Assembly (NCBI GenBank): GCA_963575745.1
Contig: CAUYUJ010006546.1
Location: forward strand, 299,093 to 351,592
From: Prorocentrum cordatum
Lineage: Eukaryota > Sar > Dinophyceae > Prorocentrales > Prorocentraceae
Reading direction: 5' to 3'
DNA: 52,500 bases
Both the position numbers and the translations under genes were made by a program. The notes beneath the pieces are model-generated. The model searched no databases. It was not told the origin of the DNA and worked only from the letters and a program-made list of their open reading frames with translations. Shown in pieces: positions 20,045-31,596 of the stretch (within the stretch, counting starts at the first letter, position 1; each line of letters begins with the position of its first letter).

Positions 20045-21917
20045 AGCACAGAAGTCCACGACCGAGCTAGAGTACCAGCAGCTAGCAGATCAACGGCGTC
20101 AAGCACTACATGCACGCACACAGGCTCGGCAGAACTTAACAGACGACCTAGAGGACACGCTTGCTCTGCACCGCTGCAGCGCTGCCTGCAAAAAACCTCG
20201 ACGCCGACTACGTGGCCTCCGAGACGAACAGCACTTTCGCGAACTACAGCAAGCTGATGAGGCAGGACTGGAAGCAGAGGTCTGGCGAGCTTGTCGACGC
20301 CTTGCAGGCAATGGAAAGGGCCCTGGCAAACGCTGCTACTTTGACCTCCCCGACGCCCGCCCGTCTGTTCAAACATGGACTGAAGATATGGCACTTCCTG
20401 GCGCGGAAGGAGGAATGGAGGCGGCACCAATTGATATCGAGCACTTCATCGACACCGCTGCGTCAAACGACGAGCGTTTCTGCCTTTCTGCACATCGGTG
20501 GAGACACGCCCAGTACGACTTCGATGCGATCAAACGCCAGCTACGGATGCATTGCAAACGCCGACGAGCTGATCCCGAATGGTCGCTACCTGCAGAGATC
20601 TGGTCTCTTTTGCTCGTCGATAGAAGTGATGACAGCAAAAAAGACGGCAGCCATGAGTACGACCACACGATGATCTTCCCTGGCCCTTTCCTCAGCGATG
20701 CGATTCTTACACAACTTGCTGCGGTTCGTCAACGCCAGCGGCTCAATGCTTGGTGGAACTTTTCTCAGACCTATCAAGTAAGCAAGATGAACAATAAACC
20801 GCGTACTCGAGGCACTTGATTACTGCGCGGATTATGCACGTTCGGAAAGACATGTGTTGTTTCAATGCAGTCTCTCACGTTCACGCCATTGCACGATACT
20901 GAGCACGGCTACGCGCGTGCACGATGGCGCTCAGCAGCGATCACAGTCGGCTTAGCACTGCAGTGGCGCCCCACCAAGCAGCAGCGGAGCCGCATCACCA
21001 CGAAGCACGACATGACGAACGCTTTCGCCTCGGTGAACCATTCCCACCTCGACGACGCCGTGGACAAGGTATACCTCCCCGGCGACTGTACGATCATGAA
21101 AGGCAGGCATCGTCGAGCAGCATGTGTGATTAGCGACGGGATTGACACTCAGGGATACCAGAACACCGTAGGCTGCTTCATGGGAGATGCCGATGCTGCG
21201 ATCAAGTTTCGCGTGGCCTTCATGCAGCCCACCACTGAATGGAATGATGCACTTACTACCGATATCAGCACGTCGATGATTGCGGGGTGCGAGTTTACAG
21301 GCACCAACGTCGACCTCAGCGTTCGCAAGTGCGCCGACGACCTCACCAAGACTCACATGTGTCGCGATGCACAGATGGCGGCCTACAAAGTTCAACAATC
21401 CGACCAGATCCTGAATGACAAGCTGCGCTCCATCGGACTGCAGCAGAATGCGGGGAAAAAGGCTCTTCTACCGACGTTTGTCGGCACTGGCGCTCACAGA
21501 TACGCGCGCGCCCTGCATTATCGCCAGATACCAGTTGACGGCGAAGTTCATTCCTCGACCCTGTTCTTAGGCTCCATCATGCAGGCTGACGGTCACAACC
21601 ACGCCGAGGTCAAGGAACGGTGTATCGCTACGGCTCGCGGTTGGCGCAGTATGGGACGTTTCTGGAAGAATTGCCGATATATGAGACGTCGGAAAATGGT
21701 TTTCAGAAGTCAGGTATTATCGGCCGCTACCTCTGGACTTGAAGCACGTGTACTGACAAAGACACAACTCGATCATATAGACGCCTGTGTAGCTCGTCAC
21801 GCCCGTGCCCTACTTCAAGGTACCGCATATATCAAGCAGTCCGCCGACGACGACGCCACCTCTGGCACCGGCGAGGTTGTTCGCAATATCTCATCTTATG
21901 CGGTCTGGAAAAATTGA
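20000..21917 (+). pseudogene. LINE linker and reverse transcriptase domain
   Basis: Frame 3 runs from RALEYFEAQKSTTELEYQQL through a charged, helical linker to a TGA at 20817-20819, and continues in the same frame after it. Reverse transcriptase motifs are CTFGKTC, TTKHDMTNAFASVNH (motif A, Asp at the catalytic position), CFMGDADAAIKFRVAF (motif B region) and VRKCADDLTKTH (motif C; the usual Tyr/Phe-Ala-Asp-Asp reads Cys-Ala-Asp-Asp). The thumb region follows with SSTLFLGSIMQADG. The frame ends at TGA 21915-21917. The single in-frame stop and flanking frameshifts indicate pseudogenisation. A role for the stop in translation recoding cannot be excluded but is not suggested. Confidence 0.85.
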
Positions 21918-23475
21918 AGATGGTACCGCCCTCCCTGGACATGCAGATCGTGCGCGTCAAGCGATGGCAACGCGTTGAGCGAGAACCTGACCATCGCGCT
22001 CAAGTACTAGCCTGTGTTTTTTGGCAAACTACTTTGCGAGTCCACGGCGACGCTGGACTTCCTCTGGGCCCCTGTACACACAGCCTCTACATGCAACGTT
22101 CGTGGCCCCCCAGATGGTAACGGCCCCACGCATAGGACCAACCCTTGGCGCAAGCAGTTCTTTGATGACATGAAGTTGCTGAATGTATTTGCAGACGGAC
22201 GAGCATGCCTAGACGTCATTGGCGACGATCTGCTCGACATTTTTCGACCGACACCTGGTCGAGACGTGTTTATCAAGCTAACGATTGCACGTGTACGAAA
22301 GTGGTGGATTGCACAGCCCGTCCCACCACCCCGCAGTGCTCCAGATGCAACAGTCGCCTGGAGTAGCCCCCACACGTGTGGCCTTCTAGGCGAGGATGGA
22401 GCGTTATGCCTGTTCACGGCCGAAACAAAACAAGCGCTCCGAGTGCGCCAAACGATGAGTGGGGAGGGAGGCGAGCACGGACGAATATGCGAGCATACGA
22501 GATTCACGATTACGAACCAATGCCCTAACTGCCGATCGACCTTCGCGAGCCGACAGACTGCGATCAATCATCTTGCTGCTGCTTATCGTTCTGGGAGATG
22601 CCAAAAACACCGCTCTGTTTACAACTTCGAGGTGAACGATCCTCCGCAGCTGTTTTGCCCAAGTGACGTATGCGAGCACACCTTCGCTACCCTCGGCGAG
22701 TTGCAAGCTCACATTGCGACGGAACACCTTCCCGAACCTCGCCCTCATGTCGTGGATGAGCTCACTGCCCAACGCTGGAGAGCACGCAGGCGCAGCCGCG
22801 GCAGATGCGACACAGCCTGCTCACAAGTCCCGACGCCGCCAGCCCACCGGCCGTGGAAACCAACAGAGTGGGTCGAAGTCCAAGATGGTGGACCTGCAGC
22901 CACTCGACCTGGAGGAGATGGAACTGAAGGATATTCAGCGCATGTTTCCCATTGTCATGAAGCTACTACTCAACGTTGCGATGAGGCAACGCCAGACCGA
23001 CGCCATACTGATCAAGACGTACCTCGTCTCACCTGGCACGAAAAGCGTCGTGGCGATCAGAGCTCGAGTTCGCGCATGGGTAAAAAGAGCCGAAGAGATA
23101 CGAAGTGCGGCGACGGCAACGCAGATCGATGCGGAGATGGCGAAGATCGGCACGATCAGCACCGCAGCCTTCGCAGGTCTGCTCGAAGGTCTCCATCAGG
23201 AAGGCGCGTCCGTCGGCGGCCTCAACCAACAGAACCTGACAGCGCTGGGCGAGAAGCTGAAGACCATGGATATCAAGCAGATCGTCGAGCTCGCCCCGCT
23301 CGTGAAGGCCGGCGACACGCGCGACGCCGCGCAGTGCAAGCTTCAGATCAGCCTCAACCCCAAGAGCGACGTCGACCTCAGCGTGATCCACGAATCACTC
23401 ATCCAGACGGGAGCGATCTACAAGCCAGGGCAGGTCCGATGGTGCACACGGAGAGGATCCTTCACACGAAGCTGA
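21918..23475 (+). pseudogene. LINE C-terminal region: zinc fingers plus helical domain
   Basis: Three frames join: frame 2 (MQIVRVKRWQRVEREP, to about 22010), frame 3 (from GKLLCESTATLDFLWAP) and frame 1 (from about 22780 to TGA at 23475). Frame 3 holds CPNCRSTFASRQTAINH and the classic finger CPSDVCEHTF...LQAHIATEH at 22656-22727 (C-x4-C-x12-H-x4-H). Frame 1 holds KMVDLQPLDLEEMELKDIQR and a Lys/Glu-rich helical domain with no named family that I can assign. Zinc fingers downstream of the reverse transcriptase may bind nucleic acid during target priming (inference). Confidence 0.7.
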
Positions 23476-23572
23476 CGCAGTTAGAGGACGTGACCATGGG
23501 ATAGATTTCAACGCCTCCAACTGGGCTGGACATAGTTGTGCGCTATGGGACACTTGTATTCCGAAGAGTACT

Positions 23573-24356
23573 GTGACGACAGGCAGGGGGGGCCTCTCGC
23601 CTGCGTCTGGGTATGCGCCAACTACTAAGCCAACTGTTCAGGGCATGGAGAGCCCACCGCACGCATCTACGAATGCGCCTCCTTTGACGCCAGCAGTTCG
23701 GGGCATGGGGTGCCCACCGTCTGCATCGCAGAGTGCGCCTACACCATCAGTTGTTCAGGGCCTGGAGAGCCCACCCATTGCTTCGCAGAGTGCGTCTACT
23801 ACAGTTTTTTCAGGGTATGGAGAGCCCACCTCCTGCATCACAGAGTACGCCGACTTCTACGCCAGCAGTTCAGGGCATGGGAGTCTCACCTCAAGCATCG
23901 AAGAGTGCACCCACCTCTACTGCAGTCGTTCAGGGCACGGACTGCCCACCTATTGCACCTACGAGTGCGCCCTCAGCAGTGGTTCGGGGCATGGGAAGCC
24001 CACGTCGATCACCTACGAGGGTTACCCCTTCGAGTACCCGTACTGAGATGTGGACAGCTTCGCTGTTAGCACGCGCCCGCGCCCTTGCCCAGGCTGGAAT
24101 GCAGAGCCGCTCTGAGGGCCCAGAGCCTAGCCTGCCCAGCGCCCCTGAACCCCCTCCTCCGTCCTCCGAGCCTCCTCTTCCTCCTCCTCCCCCTAAGAGG
24201 CCTCGCAGGACTTCCGTCCCACCGCCAGCTCGCACTATTTATACATGCGATTCCCGCGGTTCGTCTTTTCCTCCCACTGCTGCCAGACAAAGCACAGGTG
24301 TCGATTCAAGGATGATGGATGCCATTATGAGACTCGTAGGAACGAGCAGGCGCTAA
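23573..24356 (+). repeat. ~60 bp tandem repeats encoding VQGMGSPP motifs, LINE 3' region
   Basis: Units with TTCAGGGCATGGAGAGCCCA and GCATCGCAGAGTGCGCC repeat about seven times between 23630 and 24010. In frame they give VQGMGSPPPASQSAP-type repeats of ~20 residues, starting in frame 2 and continuing in frame 3 after a shift near 23800. A Pro/Ser-rich tail (EPPPPSSEPPLPPPPPKRP) and the end DAIMRLVGTSRR follow. It could be a C-terminal extension or a separate small ORF of the LINE. Confidence 0.6.
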
Positions 24357-24480
24357 GACCTGCGTTTCGTTTTCTGTCAGTGTGTGACTGTATGGCTTAT
24401 TTTCGGGTGTAGCCCGATCCTAGAGACACTCGGCGCCCGAGACATCCGTACTGCTGCCTCCGAGGGGTCCGATCCGATCT

Positions 24481-24482
<2 letters not shown>

Positions 24483-24526
<44 letters not shown>

Positions 24527-24662
24527 CAAATACAGGTATTGTGCAACCAACGTGGTGCAATCAATGCGCTTTAGTATATGTTGTGCAAGCGATGTCGTGG
24601 ATTCTGAGTGGTGCAAAATGTACGGTGCAATATTTGTTGTGCTCTCAAAGTTGTGCAGTCTA
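24483..24662 (+). repeat. (TA)19 and GTGGTGCAAT repeats, right flank of LINE
   Basis: TA repeats from 24483 to 24520 are followed by ACACATACAAATACAGG and then GTGCAACCAACGTGGTGCAA and similar repeats to the start of the next GAC block. The order mirrors the left flank, consistent with insertion of the LINE into a TA tract inside this repeat. Confidence 0.7.
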
Positions 24663-25948
24663 ACGACGGCGGCGGCGACGACGACGCCGACGTCAGCGAC
24701 GACGACGACGCCGACGCCGACGACAACGAAGACGACGACGTCGCCACCGAAGACGACGACGAGGGAGGAGGGATGACGACGACGGCGACAACGACGACAA
24801 CGATGACAACGACGAGGGAGGAGGGAGGACGGTGACGACGCGAGCGACGAAAAAGGAGGAAGGACGGCGACGCCGACGACGACAACCACGAGGGAGGAGG
24901 GAAAACGACGACGACGACAACAACGAGGACGACGACGACGACGACGGTGCGATAGGAGGGACGACGACGAGACGCCGACGACGGACGACGACGACGACGA
25001 CGAGGGAGGAGGAGGAAGGACGACCACGGCGACGGAAACGACCACGACGCCAAAGAGGACGACGACGACGAACACGAGGAAAGACAGAAGACGACGTAGG
25101 CGACGACGACGACGCGGGAGGAGGGAGGACGGCGACGACGACGACGCAAGAGCGCGCGCGCACGTTTTTGGTGAAAGTCCGTGTTGCGAAACCTTGGGTT
25201 TTTGTAGGTTTTTTTCCTGGCATCGCTCGGGCGTGTGCATGTTTTCTCGGCGAGGGCTGTCGAGGAGCATCCTAGATCATTTCGCGAAAAAGCCAAGTTC
25301 GAAACCGAAAAAAACACAGGAATATGGACGTCGGAGCGATGGCCAGTTTTGGGCACACGATTTTGAAATCCTTCCGAAACCGATGGGCTTTGAAGGTTTT
25401 CGGCAAACGCGCGCGACGACGCGCGCGTCTGCACTTCGTCCCGTTTTTTGCTAAGGGTTCTCGCGACGGCACACGCGCAAGGGCGTTCGACAGATTTCGA
25501 CATGCGCGCGCGCGAAGCCCGTTTGGTCGCACGTTGTGAAAATCTGGAAAAACCTATGGTTTTCTCAAGATTCCGCAAGAACTCGCGCGGAAACTTTTTT
25601 AGCAAATCAGTGTCGCGAAACCCTGTGTTTTAGATTTTTTTTGGAAGCTTGATTGCGAAATCCTCCCGACACCGAGCGTTTTTGAAGGATTGCGGCATGC
25701 GCGCGCGACGGCGCGCGCGTGTCAACGCCGTCTCGGTTTTTGCAAGGGGTTCGTGAAAACCTGCTATGTTAGAACAAAAATGTTACCGCATAGTGTTTTT
25801 TTACAAGGGAACCTCAGGGGGGGATATCGCCCCCCCCGGGGATGGTGTAAATTCATATCTAAGATGGGCATGTGGCCAGAATCATATATGATTTACATAC
25901 CCGAGGTGGGGGTATATCCTATTCTGTTTATATAAAGGAGAACCTATT
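24663..25948 (+). repeat. GAC composite unit 3, head replaced
   Basis: The GAC block begins at 24663 directly after the GTGGTGCAAT repeats, so the usual head (CTTGAAGCTGTCC...) is missing. The GCGCGC hairpin zone (25145-25800) and tail (GGATATCGCC..., AGATGGGCATGTGGCCAGAA) are present. A ~135 bp insertion at about 25210-25345 (including TCGGGCGTGTGCATGTTTTC) is not found in the other units. Confidence 0.8.
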
Positions 25949-26880
25949 TTGACTGTCTGGATGCTGTCCTCTCCACTGCTCGTGCAAACATCCCACCCTC
26001 CCGCCCGCAACTCGGTCGCAAGACCTCTTGAAACCGTGACGGTATGTACCACATGGCACTTGGCGGCGACACCGACGCCGACGACGACCGCGACGACGAC
26101 GACGCCGACGACGACTGCGACGACACCGACGACGACTCCGACGACTTCGACGACGACGACAACGACGACGACGACACCGACGACGACGACGACGACGCCG
26201 ACGACGCCGACGACGACGATGATGCCGACGACGACGACGACGCCGACGGCGACGACGCCGACGACGACGACGCCGACGACGGACGACGACGACGATGCCG
26301 ACGACGACGGCGGCGACGAAATAGGAGGGACGACGACGGGACGCCGACGACGGACGACGACAACGACGACGAGGGAGGAGGAGGAAGGACGACCACGGCG
26401 ACAACGACGACGGAAACGACCACGACGCCAAAGAGGACGACGACGCCGACGACGGACGACGACGACGATGCCGACGACGATGCCGACGCCGACGACGACG
26501 AAGACGACGACGACGTCGCCAACGAAGACGACGATGAGGGAGGTGGGAGGACGACCACGGCGACAACGACGACGGAAGCAACGACGACGCCAAAACGGAC
26601 GACGGCGGCGACGACGAGGAAAGACAGGCTGATCACGTTGTCGACGATGACGGCGTCTTCGCGTCGGTGATGAAGGTTTTCGAAGGAATTCGAAATTTGC
26701 GCGCGGCAGACGCGCGAGAGTGGCTCGCATGGTGTGGCTTGGCACGGATCGTGCCACCCCAGCACGCGCGCAAGGGCGTTCGAGCGATTTCGGCATGCGC
26801 GCGTGCGAAGTCCGTTTGATAGCATTTTTTGAAGATGTTGAAAACGTTATGGCTTTCTTAAGAATTCGCACGAGCGCGCG

Positions 26881-26919
<39 letters not shown>

Positions 26920-26927
26920 TATATATA

Positions 26928-26965
<38 letters not shown>

Positions 26966-27334
26966 AATCCGTGTTGCGAAACCGTGTTTTCTTATATGCT
27001 TTTTGGGCAGTCGATTTTGAAATCTTTCCGAAACCGAAGGCTTTCGAAGGATTTCGGCATACGCGCGACGAAGCGCGCGTGTGCACTTCGTCCCGTTTTC
27101 GCCAAGGGATTCTTGAACACTTTCTGATTTGTGATAAACGTGTGTGCGCGCATATTTTTTCCAGAGGATGTCGGGGGGGGTGATACAGGCGCCCCTGGGA
27201 TAGTGTAATTCAAAGTTCGGATGGGCGATGTGGCAGAATCATATGTAAATTGCAATGCGAAAAGGGGAGTCGATAAGTCCGGGGAGGGAGGGTGACATAA
27301 TCTTTCAGAAAAGAGAATCTATGACGTGCAATCT
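25949..27334 (+). repeat. GAC composite unit 4
   Basis: The head (TGACTGTCTGGATGCTGTCC, then CATCCCACCCTCCCGCCCGC), GAC block (26065-26600) and GCGCGC hairpin zone are all present. T34 at 26883-26916 runs into TA repeats (26917-26962). The tail includes TTCGGATGGGCGATGTGGC. Confidence 0.85.
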
Positions 27335-28377
27335 AGTTTGACTGTCTTGAAGCTGTCCTAACGACTGCCCGTGCACATATCCCACCCTCCCACCCGCAAC
27401 TTGGTCGCATGACCTCTCAAGACCGTGACGGTAGGTACCACATGGCATTTGGCAACGACAACGACTCCGACGACGACAGCTACAACGACGACGACGCCGA
27501 CGACGACTACGACGACACCGACGACGATTCCGACGATGTCGACGACGTCGACGACGACGACAACGACGACGACGACAACGACGACGCCGACGACGACGAC
27601 GGCGCCGCCGACGCCGCCGACGACGACGACGAGGACGCCGACGACCACGACGACGCCGACGACGACGACGACGACGAAACCGCCGACGACGACGACGCCG
27701 ACGACGACGAAAATGACGACGACGTCGCCAACGAAGACGACGACGACGACGAAATAGGAGGGACGACGACGAGACGCCGACGACGGACGACGACGACGAC
27801 GAGGGAGGAGGAAGGACGACCACGGCGACAACGACGACGGAAACGACGACGACGCCAATCAGGACGACGATGACGACGACGACGACGACGAGGAACGACA
27901 GATGACGACGTCGGCGACGACGACGACGACGAGGGAGGAGGGAGGACGGCGACGACGACGACGACGACGCAAGAGCGCGCTCGTACGCTTTTGTTGAAAA
28001 TCCGTGTTGCGGAACCATGTGTTTTGTATGTTTTTTTTTGGGAACTCGATTTTGATTTTTTTCCGAAGCCGAATGTTTTTGAATGCTTTCGGCATGCGCG
28101 CGCGACAACGCGCGCGTGTGCACGTCGTCCTTTTTTTGCAAGGGGTTTTTGACAACTCATGTTTTTTGATAAACGAGTGTGCGCGCATGTTGTTTTTTGC
28201 AGGGGATGGCGGGGGGGGGCTGGGGGCGATACCAGTTTGGCTGGGGTAATATGGCTTCACAGTTAGGATGGACCATGGGGCACACTCATATGTGAATTGC
28301 AACACAAAAAGGTGAAGCGTGAACCCCGGGGGAAGGGAGGGTGGTAGAACCTATCTCCTGTTTAGAAAGGGGAATTA
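27335..28377 (+). repeat. GAC composite unit 5
   Basis: The head (TTTGACTGTCTTGAAGCTGT), GAC block (27460-27960), AAGAGCGCGCTCGTACGC, GCGCGCGACAACGCGCGCGT hairpin, and G-rich tail (TTAGGATGGACCATGGGGC) are present. It is the shortest complete unit, about 1.04 kb. Confidence 0.87.
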
Positions 28378-29767
28378 ATTTCGACTGTCTTGAAGCTGTC
28401 CTCTCCACTGCCCGTGCAAACCTCCCACCCTCCCACCCGCAAATTATTCGCAAGACCTCTTAAGACCGTGACGGTATGTACCACATGGCACTTGGCAGCG
28501 ACACCGACGCCGACGACGACCGCGACAACAACGACGACGATGCCGACGATTACGACGACACCGACGACGACTCCGACGACTTCGACGACGACGACAACGA
28601 CGACGACGACAACGACGACGACGCCGACGACGACGACGATGCTGACGCCGACGACGCCGACGACGAGGACGCCGACGACGACGACGCCGACGACGACGAC
28701 GCCGACGACGACGACGACGCCGACGACGAAGACGACGCAGACGACGACGACGTCGCCAACGAAGACGACGACGAGGGAGGAAGGAGGACGACGACGGCGA
28801 TAACGACGACAACGACGACGCGAACGACGAAGGAGGGAGGACCGCGACGCCGACGACGACAACGACGAGGGAGGAGGGAGAACGGCGACGACGCGAACGA
28901 CGAAGAAGGGAGGGAGGACGACGACGAAGACGACGACGGCGACGAAATAGGAGGGACGACGACGAGACGCCGGCGACGGACGACGACGACGACGACGAGG
29001 GAGGAGGAAGGACGACCACGGCAACAACGACGACGCAAACGACGACGACGCCAAAGAGGACGAGGCAAGACAGGGGACAACGTCGGCGACGATGACGACG
29101 ACGACGACGACGAGAGAGGAGGGAGGGCGGCGACGACGACGACGACGGCGCAAGAGCGCGCGCGCACGCTTTTGTTGAAAATCCGTGTTGCGGAACCCTT
29201 TGTTCTTGGATGTTTTTTCGGACGCTCGATTTTGAAATCTTTCCGAAACCGAAAGTTTTTTGCAGAGGATTCTCGCGACGGCACGCGCGCAAGGGCGTTC
29301 GAACGATTTCGACATGTGCGCCGGCGCGAAGCCCGTTTGGTAGTATTTTTTGAAATTGAAATTAATGAAAAAACCTATGGTTTTCTGAAGGTTTCGCACG
29401 AGCGCGCGCGTAAGCTTTTGAAAGTCCGTGTTGCGAATCCATGTGCTTTTTGTCTGTTTTTTGGAAACTCGAGTTTGCATTTTTTCCGAGACCGACTGTT
29501 TTTGAAGGGTTTCGGCATGCGCGCGCGACGGCGCACGCGTGTGCATGTCGTTTCCTTTTTGCCAGGGATTATTGAGCACCTCTGGTTTTTGATAAAACGA
29601 GTGTGCGCGCATTGTGTGTTTTCCAACGGATGAGGGGGGGGCGATACCGCCCCCCCTGGGATAGTGTAATTCATAATTCGGATGGACGATGGAGCATAAT
29701 TGTATGTAAATTGAAATACGAAAAGGGGAGACCTTGAAGTCCTGGGGGGGGAGGGTGGTAGAACTTA
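28378..29767 (+). repeat. GAC composite unit 6
   Basis: The head (CGACTGTCTTGAAGCTGTCC), GAC block (28500-29150), AAGAGCGCGCGCGCACGC, two GCGCGC hairpin zones, and tail (TTCGGATGGACGATGGAGCA, GGGGAGGGTGGTAGAACTTA) are present. The next element begins directly at the end of its tail. Confidence 0.87.
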
Positions 29768-31055
29768 TTCCCAACCATCCTGTGGTGTTGGGTCCTCGTT
29801 TTGAAGAGACAGTGCCCCGCGTTCCTCCTTCCTTCCCTCCCCCTCCTTGGGGTGCCCGCATGCGGTTCCCCCACCCAGGGCAGCGTTTCGTGGCGTCATA
29901 GGGAGCCCCACTGTAGGCCCCAGTGGGGATGTCCGCATGCGGTTCCCCCACCCAGGGCAGCGTTTCGCGGCTCCATAGGGAGCTCCACCGTAGGCCCCGG
30001 GGGGGGTGTCCGCATGCGGTTCCCCCCCACCCAGGGCAGCGTTGCGTGGCGTCATAGGGAGCTCCACCGTAGGCCCAAATAGGGGGGGTCCGCATGCGGT
30101 TCCCCCACCCATGGCAGCGTTTCGTGGCCCCATAGGGAGTTCCACCGTAGGCCCCAGTGGGGGTGTCCGCATGCGGTCCCCCCACCCAGGGCAGCGTTTC
30201 GTGGCCCCATAGGGAGCTCCATCGAAGGCACCACTTGGGGTTTTCGCATGCGGTGCCCCCACCCAGGGCAGCGCTGCGTGGCCCCATAGGGAATTCCACC
30301 GAAGGCCACAGTGGGGCTGTTCGCATGCGGTTCCCCCACCCATGGCAGCGTTTCGTGGCCCTATAGGGAGCTCCACCGAAGGCCCCAGTGGGGGTGTCCG
30401 CATGCGGTTCCCCCACCCAGGGCAGCGTTTCGTGGCCCCATAGGGAGCTCCACCGTAGACCCCACCAGTGGGGGTGTCCGCATGCGGTTCACCCACCCAG
30501 GGCAGCGTTTCGTGACTCCATAGGGAGCTCCACCGTAGGCCCCAGTGGGTGTCCGCATGCGGTCCCCCCCAAGCAGGGCAGCGTTTCGTGGCCCCATAGC
30601 GAGCTCCACGGTAGGTCCCAGTGGGAATGCCCGCATGCGTTTCCCCCACCCATGGCAGCGTTTCGTGGCTTCATAGGGAGCTCCACCGTAAGCCCCAGTG
30701 GGGGTGCCCGCATGCGGTTCCCCCACCCAGGGCAGCGTTTCGTGGCCCGATAGGGAGCTCCACCGAAGGCCCCAGTGATGTCCGCATGCGGTTCCCCCAC
30801 CCAAGGCAGCGTTTCTTGGCCCCATAGGCAGCTCCACCGAAGGCCCCAGTGGGGGTGTCCGCATGCGGTTCCCCCACCCAGGGCAGCGCTTCGTGGCCCC
30901 ATAGGGAGCTCCACCGAAAGCCCCAGTGGGGGCGTTCACATGCGTCTCCCCTACCCAGAGGTAGCGCCACCGAAAACGATATCCATATTTGCGGTATTCA
31001 CGACTGCATATGGTTGGGTCCTTCGCCAGGCTATTTTTTTTGAAAGGAGAACCTA
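29768..31055 (+). mobile_element. Satellite-bearing repeat element, copy 2
   Basis: Same edges as copy 1: CCCAACCATCCTGTGGTGTT at the left, and TGCATATGGTTGGGTCCTTC with a T-run at the right. The body is a cleaner ~77 bp tandem array: CAGCGTTTCGTGGCCCCATA, GGGAGCTCCACCG, GGCCCCAGTGGG and GTCCGCATGCGGTTCCCCCA. About 14 units are present. Because it abuts GAC unit 6 exactly at the shared edge, insertion as a unit is likely. Reading frames inside it on both strands are not genes. Confidence 0.85.
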
Positions 31056-31073
31056 TGTTGTGCAAGCCAGGAC

Positions 31074-31291
31074 GGCGACGAGGCGGCGACGGGGCGGCGT
31101 TGGCGGCAACATCGCCGCCACACCGACAGACAGGCCCAGACGACGAGCGGCGACGAGACGGCGACGAGGCGGCGGCGGCGGCAACATAGCCGCCAGACCG
31201 CTAGACGGGCCCAGACGACGGGCGGCGATGAGATCGCGTCGGGGCGGCGGCTGCGACAACATAGCCGCCAGACAAACAGGCAGGCCCAGTT
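31074..31291 (+). repeat. 75-bp tandem repeat, three units
   Basis: GGCAACATCGCCGCCA or CAACATAGCCGCCAGA cores recur at 31107, 31182 and 31257, with AGGCCCAG or GGGCCCAG before each next unit. The period is 75 bp. Confidence 0.85.
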
Positions 31292-31596
31292 CTTGAGAGG
31301 AGAACTACGGATCCCTAAGTGCGAACACTGCTATGGGAATCTGCATTCACAATTAATCTGAGCATCGGAGGAGAAACAACGGTACGGACATAAACTGTCG
31401 GACCTAAGACAGTTTACGTTTATGCCGTGCTTGCTTCATCTCATGCAGTCACGCCGCCTCTTGTACATAATTCAGGCCTGTCCAGGGCCAGTGGTAGGTG
31501 CAGTATACCTTACTCGCCTAGTACAGACCGATCCTGGGCCCAGGGAATCGGCCGCGGCCAGGATCGGTGTGGGTGTACAGTTGGGTCCTCTTGGAG
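31292..31596. other. 3' end of the 16.7 kb intron
   Basis: Unique-looking sequence leading to the exon 5 acceptor. No feature is recognised. Confidence 0.4.

Larger units (their letters stand above)
18886..24482 (+). mobile_element. Non-LTR retrotransposon, nearly full length, inactive
   Basis: A 5.6 kb element bounded on both sides by TA microsatellite (18861-18880 and 24483-24520). In order it encodes an APE-type endonuclease (~19060-20000), a linker (~20000-20600), a reverse transcriptase (~20700-21900), two C2H2-like zinc fingers (~22530-22730), a helical domain (~22880-23475) and a 3' region with ~60 bp repeats encoding VQGMGSPP motifs. At least six frame breaks or stops interrupt it, so it is a dead copy. 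It sits inside the 16.7 kb intron of the coiled-coil gene and between GAC composite units 2 and 3. Confidence 0.85.

Noticed and set aside
15195-29290. Asp-, Thr-, Val- and Arg-rich ORFs over the GAC blocks
   Set aside because: All six frames are open because GAC/GCC repeats lack stops. The frame shifts between units.
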